Part shown: piece by piece, positions 12,281 through 23,900 of the stretch
How the letters are laid out: each line of letters opens with the position of its first letter
Numbering within the stretch: position 1 is the stretch's first letter
NCBI GenBank assembly: GCA_034008185.1
Contig: CM067086.1
Span: 868,001 to 932,000 of the forward strand
Direction: 5' to 3'
DNA from: Gorsachius magnificus
Lineage: Eukaryota > Chordata > Aves > Pelecaniformes > Ardeidae
Length of the DNA stretch: 64,000 nucleotides
Notes under the pieces: generated by a model
The model's input: the letters and a program-made list of their open reading frames with translations, nothing else
Told to the model about the DNA's origin: nothing
The model's database searches: none
Program-made: the position numbers and the translations under genes

Positions 12281-13780
12281 CTCCAAACACGCCTGCCCCA
12301 CACCCAGCCCCCCGGCACCACCATGGCCTCCCCAACCCCCCCCGCACCCCCCCCCCCCCCCCACCGCCGCCGTCACGCCTGGCGCACCCAGAGGTGGCAC
12401 CGCCATTCCGCCCGGCGCCAAGGCTGCGCGGCGTCGGGAGAAACACCGCGACTGCCACCACCTCTTCACCCCCCGCCACCGTGTGACCTGTCCCCGGCCT
12501 GTGACAAACCCGTGACGGGGGCGTGAGGGGAACAGGCTGAATTTCTTCGCGCGGTTGTGACGTACGGCCCTACCGCTCCGGGCAGCGCCGGCTCCCGCTC
12601 CCGCGGATATTAAAGATGGTATCTGAGCCCCGCCGCGCCCCAGCCCTGGTGGTGGTCTTCCCGTCACGCTGTAATGAAAACAATAAATCCAGGCTTTTGG
12701 GGAGAAACAATTTCCGGAATGAAGAGGCGCCTGCGGAAAAGAGCCACGCGCCGGCGAGGAGGTGGGGGCTGAGCTCCCCGTGGGACTCGAGGTTCAGTCA
12801 TTGCCTTTTCCCCCCCAAATACGCCAGCCCCGCCCGAACCCCCAAATCGCGCCGGCGTGTTTGTTATTGGCAGCAAACCATCCTGCAACAGCAGCAGGGA
12901 TGGCTGCTGGGGGTGACGCGGGGGTGACCTCCCCATCCGTTTCGTCATGGGGTTTGGTTTTTTTGCTTGGGGGGGGGGCGGGGACGGGTACGTCACAGCC
13001 CGGTGATGGCTTTGGTGGTTGGGGATGGAGGGGGGCTGGTTGGCGGCCGTGAACAACGTCACTTCTGGTGTGAAACCCTCGCCTGTGCCAGAGCATCGGC
13101 CACCGGAGCCGCCCTGCGTGGCAGTGGCACGCGGCGGGGCGCCGGGTCAGGCAGCCGCACGCGCAGACCGAGCGGAGATATTTTCTTTTCTCCAATTTCT
13201 TCACTTTTCCTACGATAACCCCGCGACTCGGCTGTAAGGAGACACCTGGGTCCTGTTGGTCCTCTCCGGCAGACGGACGAGCCCTGCCACGGCGTCGCGT
13301 GGCCTCGCGGCTGATGCACGAACCAAAGCTCCTCCAGAGGCAATGGGGGACTTTCCCACGTTGGCCTCAAAACGTGGCGTGAAAATCGCTGCTTCCTCGC
13401 AAAAACGAGTCCACGACCTCACCCCCACCCCGGCGCGGGATCAAGGCCAACAGGCTGCAAAGACCCGACACTGCGGCTCGGCGGCTTCCCCAGCGACTGG
13501 GGACACTGGAAGGGTGTCCCGGCGTCACTAAGCGCGGTGCTCTGGGAATACCAACCCTCCTTGGGCTTGGCCCAGTGGGTGGCAAGCTCTGGGACTGGGA
13601 CCACGCCGAGGGTGCTGCCGGGCGCCGGGAGCGGCGATGGGACCGCAAGAAAGTGGGGAACGTCCCAAACTGCCCGCCGGGCTGGCTTCCAGGGACAAAT
13701 ACACAAAAAAGGGGTGCCCAGGAAAACCCAAAGCTGTTGTGCAGCGGAGCGGGAACGGGTGTTTTAGGGAACGAAGCATT
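12281..13780. other. GC-rich intergenic sequence, no gene recognised
   Basis: CpG-rich sequence with C and G homopolymers (12346-12362, 12970-12980). It lies between the RMDN3 5' side and GCHFR. No coding exon or RNA gene was recognised. Confidence 0.4.
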
Positions 13781-13942
13781 CCCAGGTGGTAGAGGCCCCA
13801 TCCCTGGGACCATTCCAGGCCAGGTTGGCCGGGGCTGTGAGCAACCTGATGTGGTTCAAGGTGTCCCTGCTCCTGCAGGGGGGTTGGGCTGGGGGACCTC
13901 TAGGGGTCCCTTCCCACCCAAAACATTCTGTGATTCTATGAC
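13781..13942 (+). repeat. CR1 3' end
   Basis: Plus-strand CR1 3' fragment ending acattctgtgattctatga. Confidence 0.9.
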
Positions 13943-15190
13943 TTGCGGTGGGATGGGGGACATAGAGAGCCGCTGGCTCCAGGGTTGAGGCCAGGGTGGC
14001 TCAGGTGGCGGTGGGCTCAACAAGGCGAAGGTTGGGACACCCAAATCATCAGCCCCAGCCTCTGGGGTCTGAATTTCTGCGCTCTACCGCAAACGCAGGG
14101 AGCACGGGGGCCGGTGCCGTTGCTGGTGCCATCGCCCAGACCAGTGCTTTGTCAGAAACCGCTTTGACCGGGTTTACTGGAACTGGAAATGTCTTTACGG
14201 AAACTGGAAATGGCCGAAGGAAAACGAGCGATGCGCCCGCGCAGCGTAACCCATTCCAAGCTAAAAAGGGGCTTTAAACAGAACATTTTATCCCTGCATC
14301 CCAAGCGCAGAGCTTCTCGGGGCAGCCTCCGATAGCGACCACCGCCGCTCAGCCGGCTGGGAATGCCTGTCCCGCGGTGCCGCCCTCCGCCCAGTTCGGA
14401 ATGTTCTGGGTGGGAAATTTAATTGGGTGCTGTAGAAAGAAGGCGGCGTTAATTAGACAAAGCCGCTGCCGTCAGGAGGGTGGAAATAAAGCTTTTCATA
14501 CGCCACTCGCCTCCCGTCAGCGTGGGCGAGGGGGGTGATGATTCCCGGCAGAGCCAGACACCCTTTTAGCTTTCCTGTATCTGAATTATGGGGAGGGATC
14601 CAAAGCCCCCGTTTCTCCCCGTGGCGGGCGAGGGCCGTCAGCAGACTGCTCGGAGCCGGTGCCAAAGGGTAATGAGCTGCTTTCGGATGATGGATGGCAC
14701 CGCTGAGAGACACCGGCGCTGTGTTTCAGAGCTCGCTCCTCCCGCCGCTGCAGGGCCGAGCGCCCGGGCTGCCTCCCAGATTTCGTTATCTCATCGGGAA
14801 ACTCAATACCGAACTATCGCGTGCAGGCTCTGTTTTCATTTCCCTCTCTTATTTTGGTTTTCCCCTCCATCAGCCAGGCCGGGTGGCGAGGGCGAGAGCT
14901 GGGCAGGCTGCCACGCAGGCCTTTGACCTGCAGACAGACCGAGGGGGCTGGATTTCGGGTCCTGCGTTCTTCTCTGCGGCCGGCGGGACGGTAACCGCGG
15001 GATCACACCTGCAGCGAGGCCACCCGGTCAAGGTCCAAAGGGGCTGTGGATTCCGGGATCCCGGTCAAAATCAAACGCAAGCCGGGTGAAAAGCGCAGGA
15101 GGCGGCTGTTCCTTTTCGTTAGTTGGGCAACGGAGGCAGGGACGGGTTAATTTGCCACACCAGAAGCCAAACGCAGGTTTACACTGGAAA
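13943..15190. other. No gene recognised
   Basis: Unique-looking, moderately GC-rich sequence. The short open frames on both strands show no recognisable protein family. Confidence 0.4.
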
Positions 15191-15713
15191 ATCATAGAAT
15201 CGTAGACTGGTTTGGGTGGGAAGGGACCCCCAGAGGTCACCCAGCCCAACCCCCCTGCAGGAGCAGGGACACCTTGAACCACATCAGGTTGCTCACAGCC
15301 CCGTCCAACCTGGCCTGGAATGTTCCCAGGGATGGGGCCTCCACCCCCTCTCTGGGCAACCCCTGCCAGGCTTTCACCACCCTCACTGGAAAGAATTTCT
15401 TCCTTAGATCCAGGCTAAACCTCCCCTGCTTCAGTTTAAAAGCCATCCCCCTTGTCCTGTCCCAGCTGGCCCTACTAAAAAGCTTGTGCAGAGGGGCTCC
15501 AGCCCTCAGAGCATTTTAGTAGCCCCTCGGATAACCCCCAACCCCCGGCCCCGGGGCATTTTAGTAGCCCTCCCCTGGCCCCGCTCCAACAGGTCCATGT
15601 CCTCCTTGTGCTGAGGGCTCCCGAGCTGGACGCAGGGCTCCAGGGGAGGTCTCCCCAGAGCAGAGCAGAGGGGCACAATCCCCTCCCTCGACGCTGGCCA
15701 CGCTTCTCTTGAT
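15191..15713 (-). repeat. CR1 LINE fragment
   Basis: A minus-strand CR1 starting atcatagaatcgtagactgg. It carries a small internal repetition of the gcattttagtagccc segment (about 15510-15570). Confidence 0.9.
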
Positions 15714-16635
15714 GTTGGGAGTAAACATTTGGACTGCTCTGGCAGCGGGGATTTTGGGCAGAGCCTCTGTGGGATGGGAATGACCTAAATGAGCTGATGT
15801 TTAACCCATGGAGTGCTGCACCCCGCCTACAGCAGGAGAGGAATGCTTTGGGACAGCTGGGGCGCATCTCGGGAGGCTGATACCATCAACCTCCACCGGT
15901 TATTTTCTTTTACCATTACATGTTAATAGTAACAAACATGCAAGGAGGACGTTGATGGTAACGGTTGGCACGGTTCGGCTTTGGCTCCCTTGCTCCCTGT
16001 TGGAGCTAATCAGTAACTGGGGGCAGCACAGCGAACCCGGCCCCGGGTCACGCAGGAAGGACACAGCACGAGGGCTCCTCGGCACGGGGACCCCCTGCTG
16101 CTGCTTTTTCCCGCAGTCCTTTACTTCTGAAGATTATTAGCAAGGTTAGGAATCGATTACGGCTCATTAATAGCTTCTGGCCAGCTGCACGGAGAGGTTT
16201 CTGTTCAAGTTTTGAGGCTAGGGAGCTCTCATTTGCTATTATGGAAATACTATTTGCTTTGTATCTAGTTCTCAAACTGCTAGGGGGGGGTGTTAGGGGG
16301 GGATTGCTCCATCAGCACCTGCAGAGGAAGCCTCTCTGTCCTGGTCTCAGGAACGAGCTTCTCCCCAATTTTTGAAGGGATTTAAATGTCCATGTTCCCA
16401 AATAAAACCTTAACAGCCCGTGGAAAAAGGGACTTTCCCCCCAGGATGCTGGTTATGCCAAACACCCTGCTTTGGGGGATGCTTGGGAAGGGCCCTAGGG
16501 CGGTACCTGGGGCGCTCTGGAGGGGCCGGGGCTCCCACCTGCCTGGCTCCTGGTCCACCACCTCCTGGTCCCCATTTCCCTGTCCATCATTGCCCACTCC
16601 TTTATCTCCCTGTTGTTCACTTCCCAGTCCTTCGC
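15714..16635. other. No gene recognised
   Basis: No exon, RNA gene or repeat was recognised. Confidence 0.4.
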
Positions 16636-17408
16636 CTCCCTGTCCATCATCCCCCTGCCCATCACCTCCCTGTCCATCATCTGTCCTCCCTGCCAATCAC
16701 CCCCTGCCCATCACCCCCTGCCCATCGCCCCCTGTCCATCACCCCCGTGTCCATCACCCCCAGGTCCATCACCCCCTGCCCATCACCCCCTGCCCATCAC
16801 CCCCAGGTCCATCACCCCCTGCCCATCACCCCCAGGTCCATCAGCCCCAGGTCCATCACCCCCTGCCCATCACCCCCAGGTCCATCGACCCCCTGCCCAT
16901 CGCCCCTGCACCATCATCACCCCCAGGTCCATCACCCCCAGGTCCATCACCCCCTGCCCATCACCCCCTGCCCATGCCCCCTGCCCATCACCCCCCAGGC
17001 CATCACCCCCAGGTCCATCACCCCCTGCCCATCGCCCCCTGCCCATCACCCCCAGGTCCATCACCCCCTGCCCATCACCCCCTGCCCATCGCCCCCTGCC
17101 CATCACCCCCAGGTCCATCACCCCCTGCCCATCGCCCCCTGCCCATCACCCCCAGGTCCATCACCCCCTGCCCATCACCCCCTGCCCATCACCCCCAGGT
17201 CCATCACCCCCTGCCCATCACCCCCTGTCCATCGCCCCCTGCCCAATCACCCCCTGCCCCATCGCCCCTGCCCATCACCCCCAGGTCCACACCCCCTGCC
17301 CATCACCCCCATGTCCATCACCCCCTGCCCATCGTCCCCTGCCCATCACCCCCGGTCCATCGCCCCCTGACCATCGCCCCCTGCCCATCACCCCCGGGTC
17401 CATCGCCC
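16636..17408 (+). repeat. CCATCACCCC minisatellite
   Basis: About 770 bp built from ccatcaccccctgcc and ccatcacccccaggt units of 14-15 bp. It yields Pro/His/Ser-rich open frames on the plus strand and Gly/Met/Asp frames on the minus strand. Neither has any family signature. The minus strand has frequent runs of four to five G. Confidence 0.95.
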
Positions 17409-17660
17409 CCCCGCCGCTCTCCCGGGCCGGGCGGCCAGAGCCGGGATCCCCGGGGGGCTCCGCGGCCGGCGGGCGGGCGGGGGTCACCCAGCGGGGCCGG
17501 CTCCCCCCTCCCCGGTGCCCGCGGGGGCGGCGCGGCGGGGCGGGGCGGGGCGGGCGCTGGGGGCGGCGGCGGGCACGGCCGAGCCGGGCCGGGGGGGCGG
17601 CGCGCCGGGGGGCGCCGGGGGTGATGCCCCGCAGATCGGGGGGGGGGGTGTCCGGGCTGC
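17409..17660 (+). promoter_or_regulatory. CpG island, candidate GCHFR promoter region
   Basis: Extremely GC-rich sequence (gggcggggcggggcgggcg, an SP1-type repeat of GGGCGG, near 17530-17560). It lies 3.2 kb upstream of GCHFR exon 2. No exon starting Met-Pro-Tyr was found in it. The promoter role is inferred from position and composition only. Confidence 0.35.
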
Positions 17661-18993
17661 ACGGAACCGCCCTCGCACTCCCCTTCCCCAAACCTCTTTG
17701 GGGGCTGCGGGTGTTGGGGAGCAGGAGAGCGCTGGGGTGCCCTCACCCCGGCTCCTTTCCCCCCAACCTCCCTCCCCAACAGCAACACAACGGGGGAACC
17801 GTCTCGCAGGGTCCCACCACCATCGAAGCAGCTCCCCCCGGGGCTGCGTGTCCTCGCTGGGGGCTTTCCCTCTTCCCCCAAGGGCTGGCTCAGGGTGGAA
17901 AACGCAGCCGTAGCCAAGGGCAGGGCATCGCTGGCCGCAGCGGGCATCTCTGGCCCAGACCCGGGCTGGGAGCGCGCCCCGTTATTCTCATATAAAGACA
18001 TAAAGGAAACGCGACTTCCTAACGATGGCAGCGTCTGCGGTCCACGGAGCGGTCGCTGCCGACCCCCTGCCAGCGGGCTACCGCCTGCCAGGCCGGCGAG
18101 AGCAGATAGCCACGGCTTTGCCTGGGTTTCTTCCCCTTTCCCAGCCCGGAGGGGGAGTGCACAGCTGAAAGCCAAGTTATGACGATGTGGTTTTGTGCTA
18201 GGAAGGGTGAAAAAGGCGGCTGGACAAGCTCGGTGGAAGATGCTGCTGCGGTGGTCGAGGGCGTCCCGCTACACGCGCCTCTCCAACCCAGCGAGCAGCG
18301 CGGGGAGGATGAGGAGGCTTGGGGATGCTGCGGCGCTGAAGCCTCGGCTTGCAGCGATACTTGGCCTCGGGCAAGCTGGTGAAGTGATTATGGACCGGGA
18401 TACAGAAGGCGCCACGTGGTTACGGCGCCGTAGGGAAAGGCATGAACCAGGGCGGCCCGGATTTGCGGAGCTCAGCGCGTTTTTCGCCGGAGACTTTGGG
18501 AACTCTGCTCTTTAGCAGGGCAAAGCAAACATTTCCAACCTGAAACGTGGCATCGAGCCACGGCTGGAAACAGCCCGTCCTGGGCTAGCGGGGGGTCAAT
18601 GACTTTGCTGCCTTTTCCTGGCGGGGGGGGGGTGTGCTCGCAGTGCCGGGCGGCGGGGGCGGGGTGGGGGGGGCGAACCTCCACGTGCCACCCTCGGTTT
18701 GAGGCTCAGGACCCCCCCGTCCCATCCCCAGGCTTTGCTTTCTTCAAGGGGTGATAGAGAAGAGAGGGGTCAAAAAGAGTCCGGGTGATAGCGAAAATAG
18801 TTCTGAGGTTATTTGGGGTTGAGGGGCCCTTTGCGTGTTATCAAGCGCTGATGGCAGCGTGATGGCGGCTTGCCAGTGGGTGGGGGACGACCCATGGAAG
18901 AAGGGTTTTCACCTGCAAACTTTTTGTAAGTAGTGTGGAGGAGATTTAAAAGGAAACGGTTGCTTCACCATCAATCAAAACTCCCTATTTGAA
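17661..18993. other. No gene recognised
   Basis: GC-rich sequence with no recognised exon. It should contain, or lie near, the missing GCHFR first exon, but no match was seen. Confidence 0.4.
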
Positions 18994-19433
18994 TGCCCCG
19001 AGGGCTGGAGCCCCTCTGCTCTGAGGCCAGGCTGGGAGAGTTGGGGGTGTTCAGCCTGGAGCAGAGAAGGCTGCGGGCAGAGCTGAGTGCGGCCGCTCAG
19101 GGCTTCAAGGGGGCCCCGAGGAAAGGGGGGGACAAGCTTTTTAGTAGGGCCAGCTGGGACAGGACAAGGGGGGATGGCTTTAAACTGAAGCAGGGGAGGT
19201 TTAGCCTGGACCTAAGGAAGAAATTCTTTCCAGTGAGGGTGGTGAAACCCTGGCAGGGGTTGCCCAGAGAGGAGGTGGAGGCTCCATCCCTGGGAACATT
19301 CCAGGCCAGGTTGGACGGGGCTGTGAGCAACCTGATGTGGTTCAAGGTGTCCCTGCTCCTGCAGGGGGGTTGGGCTGGGTGACCTCGAGGGGTCCCTTCC
19401 CACCCAAAACATTCTATCATTCTATGATTCTAT
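18994..19433 (+). repeat. CR1 LINE fragment
   Basis: A plus-strand CR1 with degenerate ORF2 tail ([24 protein letters not shown]), ending attctatcattctatgattc. Confidence 0.92.
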
Positions 19434-19907
19434 TTCCAGGGGTAGCCCAGGGGTGCAGGGGGAGGTTTGGGAGCACGGGGCATCTTGGCACCCCCGTCAG
19501 CGCTGAGGAAGGGGGGGGGGGGGTATCCCCACGGTGGAGCTCCCACCCTGGGATCCACGGGTCATGCCCAAGGCTGCGTCTCCCGGCTCCTCCGGCCTCG
19601 GCGGCACAGGGCGGCTGGGTGCTGCCCAGGGGGGGTTGGGACGATCCTTGCGGAGGCCGCGTTGGCGCTGGCGTTATCTGCCGGGCCCTGATACTTAGTT
19701 CTGGAAAACCTCCAGAATCTCATAAAAATAACACTTTTGGAGCACTGTGCAGAAGTGGCCCCGTGTCCCCCCCCCCCATCCGACGTGTGGGAAGCCCACC
19801 CGATGGCGGCGAGGTGACTCACGGCTCTGCCCACTTCCCCCCAGCTACGCCCCCCCCCCCCCGCCCCGAGTCTCCTGCTGCTTCCTGGGGAGCGTGCCTG
19901 TCCCTCC

Positions 19908-20133
19908 TCATAGAATCATAGAATCACTTTGGTTGGAAAAGCCCTTTAAGATCATCGAGTCCAACCTTTAACCTCACCCTGCCATCCCACCGCTAAACCC
20001 TGTCCCTAAGCACCTCATCCATCCTTCTTTGAAATCCCTCCAGGGATGGGGACTCGACCACCTCCCCGGGCAGCCCATTCCAGAGCCTGACAGCCCTTTC
20101 GGTGAAGTTTTCCCTAATGTCTAGCCTAAATCA
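19908..20133 (-). repeat. CR1 3' fragment
   Basis: A minus-strand CR1 starting tcatagaatcatagaatcac. It is truncated after the LRKNF-type segment. Confidence 0.88.
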
Positions 20134-20414
20134 TCAGCCTCATCCCACAGCCGCTCGCCTGCCCCAGTCACTCCAGGGCGCCTTCTCCCCCCTGATCTGC
20201 CCACCCTTCCCAGTTAGTGGAGCCATTCCCAAAGCTACCTTCCACTGGGACAGGCAGATGGTCCTCAACTGGCCCGGGGGTGCTCATTTCATGGTAAACC
20301 ACACCGACTTACTGGTTTTGCACGATGAGACTGCCAGTGGCACCTCGTTGCTGTCCTGTGGACTTCCCAGTGGTGGATCCCAGAGGACCAGGGCCACCGA
20401 GAGCGCAGCCAGCA

Positions 20415-20758
20415 GGTGGCCCTGCAGCAGCAAAGCCTCCAAGGTCCCCTCCCGGGGTGGGCAGGAGGCCCCGCAGCAGCAAAGCCACCAAGGTCCCCTC
20501 CCAGGGGGGCAGGAGGCCCCGCAGCAGCAAAGCCCCAAGGTCCCCTCCCGGGGTGGGCAGGTAGGCCCCGCAGCAGCAAAGCCACCAAGGTCCCCTCCCA
20601 GGGTGGGCAGGAGGCCCCGCAGCAGCAAAGCCACAAAGGTCCCCTCCCGGGGGGCAGGAGGCCCCGCAGCAGCAAAGCCACCAAGGTCCCCTCCCGGGGG
20701 GGCAGGGGCCCCGCAGCAGCAAAGCCACCAAGGTCCCCTCCCGGGGGGGCAGGGCAGG
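20415..20758 (+). repeat. 49-bp minisatellite upstream of GCHFR exon 2
   Basis: About seven imperfect copies of a unit of roughly 49 bp with the core gcagcagcaaagccaccaag followed by gtcccctcccgggg. It ends about 115 bp before the GCHFR exon 2 acceptor. Long open frames on both strands are repeat artefacts. Confidence 0.92.
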
Positions 20759-20873
20759 AGTCTCCCAGTAATTCCCTTCCCAGCCAAGCTCTTACTGGAG
20801 CTGTGCTGGGGAGCGGGTGGGGGCAGCCGGGCTGCCGCACATCGCTCACCCGCTCCGCTGCCTTTCCCTGCAG

Positions 20874-20968
20874 GAGGTCGGCCCCACCATGGTGGGAGAT
20901 GAGCATTCGGATCCTGGCCTGATGAGCTTCCTGGGGGCCACGAAGAGGAACATGCTGGGGAACCACTT
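20874..20968 (+). CDS. GCHFR: GCHFR exon 2
   Basis: The exon is 95 bp, with acceptor tttccctgcag|GAGGTC and donor CACTT|gtaagt. It has 31 codons plus two bases. It carries the family-diagnostic GPTMVGDEHSDP. Confidence 0.96.
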
Positions 20969-23900
20969 GTAAGTCCTCCTCTGGGATGTCTCAGGCTCTC
21001 CCTTCTCCTCGTTTTCCCAAGAAAGTTGGGAACGTTTTCACTCCTTGTGTTCACCATGGCACCTTCCAGCTGCCCGTTCAATCCCGGGACTGGTTCGATG
21101 CTGGAAGGGCACGCACGTGTCCTTGCCCCTGCCTGGTAATGCTCACCCAAGGAAGTGCTGCCCGGTATTTTATTTAGTTCTTCCTTTTCTTCTTGCTCTG
21201 AGCCCATTTTAGCGCCTGACCCACCTCCTCCCCTCACCCCTTCCCCGCCCGGGTGCTTCTGGCTGTTACCAGACGCACGCCCACGAGGCAAACCAGGTAC
21301 AGTGAACATCTGGATCTTTTTATCCGCCTTTATCCCCCCGCCCTCCATCCCTAAAGACAAACCTCTGGCTTCTTGTCATTTCCAGCCCGGAGGAGCTCAG
21401 GAGCAAACGGTGCCCATCCCTCCTCTGGCAGCCTTGTTCTGGCTGGGGCCTTTTTTGGCGCCGAGCCACCCACCCGACACGCTCACCCGCACCCTGTCCC
21501 TCTCTGGTGCGGCTTGAGCTTCCCCCCGTTACCGAGCATCCGAGCCAGCCCCTCTCGCCGGCTCCTGAAGCTTCTCCTCGGGCTGCTAAGCCCCGGGGTT
21601 GGAGGTGCTTCCCATCGTGTCCCCCCCGGCGGGGGGGGGGGCTGCCTGTTCCCGAGCCAAATAGATTTGCCACTTCTCCACGTCCCCGTCTCTCCCTCTG
21701 CCCACACCGAGTTCGACACCAGCCTCCATCAAAGTGCCACTTGGAGATGTTACCAGCATGGTCTTGGCATCTTGGCCCACTTGGTTTTTTTTTTTTCTTT
21801 CCCCACTTGATAGCTCACTTCTTGTTTTTCTCCGGGTGGGGGGAGAAACCAAACACAACACCCAAGCCCACAAAGCAAACCAAAGCCCCAAGTGCAAATG
21901 AAACCAAGGGAGAAGAGCGGGTGGATTTCTGCTGAAGCTTGCCCACTCGCGCCGAGGTGCAGAGGAGGAGTGGGAGGAGAACCAGGCGTGAAACAGAAGG
22001 GGCCTCTTGGTCCCAGCATGTTCTCAAACTTCCATCGGCAGAGCTGGGAAAACCCACCTACTCGCTACCAGCCTGGCAAACATCGAGGCCCGGGTCCTCA
22101 GCTCCTGCAAAAGCCTGAATGGGGTGGGAGATTTTAAAGAGGAGATTAAAAAAAACCAACCCCAAACCCCCAACTGAAGGCCCCCCGCTAAAGAGAAACC
22201 CTTCCCAATGCAAACTCAGGCCGCTGCCCGTGCCCCTCTGCTCCCATCTCCCTGCCGAGCGGCGCCGGGTGGGTTTGTTGGGTGGGTTTGCCGGGTGGGT
22301 TTGCCGGGTGGGTTTCTTGGGTGGGTTTGCCAGGTGGGCTTGCGGGTGGGTTTCTTGGGTGGGTTTGTCGGGTGGGTTTGTCGGGTGGGTTTGTCGGGTG
22401 GGTTTCTTGGGTGGGTTTGTCGGGTGGGTTTCTTGGGTGGGTTTCTTGGGTGGGTTTGCCGGGCTGAGCCGTCTCCACGCTGCCGTTCCCGAGGCGGTGG
22501 GTGGCCAGGAGATCGGCAGCAGTGCCGGCTTCATGCCGCTGCCTGCCAAGCCGAGCCCGGGAGCAGGCGGGGAGTTGTGCAAGGAGAGGAGGGAGACCCG
22601 AGGGGGAAGAAAAAGAGGAGGCTTCATGGAGGAAGATGTGCTGCCGGCTCCTGAGAGATAGGGGCAGGGGTCCCCAGGGTTGGGGTGGGAAGGACAAGCA
22701 AAGGAAGATAAAATGCCCCCGGGGTGCCTGCCCCAGCAGCCGGGGAGGATACGCAGCATTACGAGGAACCAGGGTGCCACATGCTGCTCGTCTGGGAGAC
22801 AGGATCTGAGCTTCCTCTGGGATCTCCCTGGTGGATTCACCACCCTTCTTCCTTCCCTGTGGCCCGGAGCACATTGAGCTCCCCCTTGCCCAGCTCGTGT
22901 TGTGCCCAGGGTGACCCCGTTGCATCCCCGTGGCACGTCTTCCCCCTTTGCGCTTGAGCAACAGGGGGTGGAGAAAATAACCCGGCTGGAATGCGGCTGC
23001 TGACGCCCCGAGCGGCCCGGTGGCATGCCAGCAGGGTGAGCCCCGGCCGCCTCGCTGCCAAAACCCAACCAGGGAGGAGAACTCCTGTATTTGCACCACG
23101 GCCGAGCAGGATTTTCCATCCTTGTGACTGCACGGCTTCGCTAGCTAGCCCGGCTATCGGACTCTGCAGATCTCGCCCTTCCCGTAACACCGTGGGCCCC
23201 AAAACCTTCAACATAGCCCTGGAGGGAATCATAAAATCACAGACTGTTTTGGGTTGGAAGGGACCCCTAGAGGTCACCCAGCCCAACCCCCCTGCAGGAG
23301 CAGGGACACCTTGAACCACATCAGGTTGCTCACAGCCCCGTCCAACCTGGCCTGGAATGTTCCCAGGGATGGGGCCTCCACCCCCTCTCTGGGCAACCCC
23401 TGCCAGGCTTTCACCACCCTCACTGGAAAGAATTTCTTCCTTAGGTCTAGTCTAAACCTACCCTGGTTTAGTTTAAAGCCATCCCCCCTTGTCCTGTCCC
23501 AGCTGGCCCTACTAAAAAGCTTGTCCCCCCCTTTCCTCGGGGCCCCCTTGAAGCCCTGACCGGCCGCACTCAGCTCTGCCCGCAGCCTCCTCTGCTCCAG
23601 GCTGAACACCCCCAACTCTCCCAGCCTGGCCTCCTAGCAGAGGGGCTCCAGCCCTCAGAGCATTTTAGTAGCCCCTCGGATCATTTTAGTAGCCCTCCCC
23701 TGGCCCCGCTCCAACAGGTCCATGTCCTCCTTGTGCTGAGGGCTCCCGAGCTGGACGCAGGGCTCCAGGGGAGGTCTCCCCAGAGCAGAGCAGAGGGGGC
23801 AGAGTTGCAGGGAGCCTGAAGGAAAAGGTGCGAGCAGCACGGACCTGCTGGGGCACCGCAATCCACCCGTGAATTGCCCCTAATAAGGGAGAGCACCCGT

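Noticed and set aside
16386..17995. Open frames of 412 and 460 codons rich in Pro/His/Ser
   Set aside because: They follow the CCATCACCCC minisatellite and run on into GC-rich sequence; no family signature and no splice structure.
20284..21360. 358-codon minus-strand open frame rich in Ala/Cys/Gly
   Set aside because: It is antisense to the 49-bp minisatellite and overlaps GCHFR exon 2 on the real coding strand.
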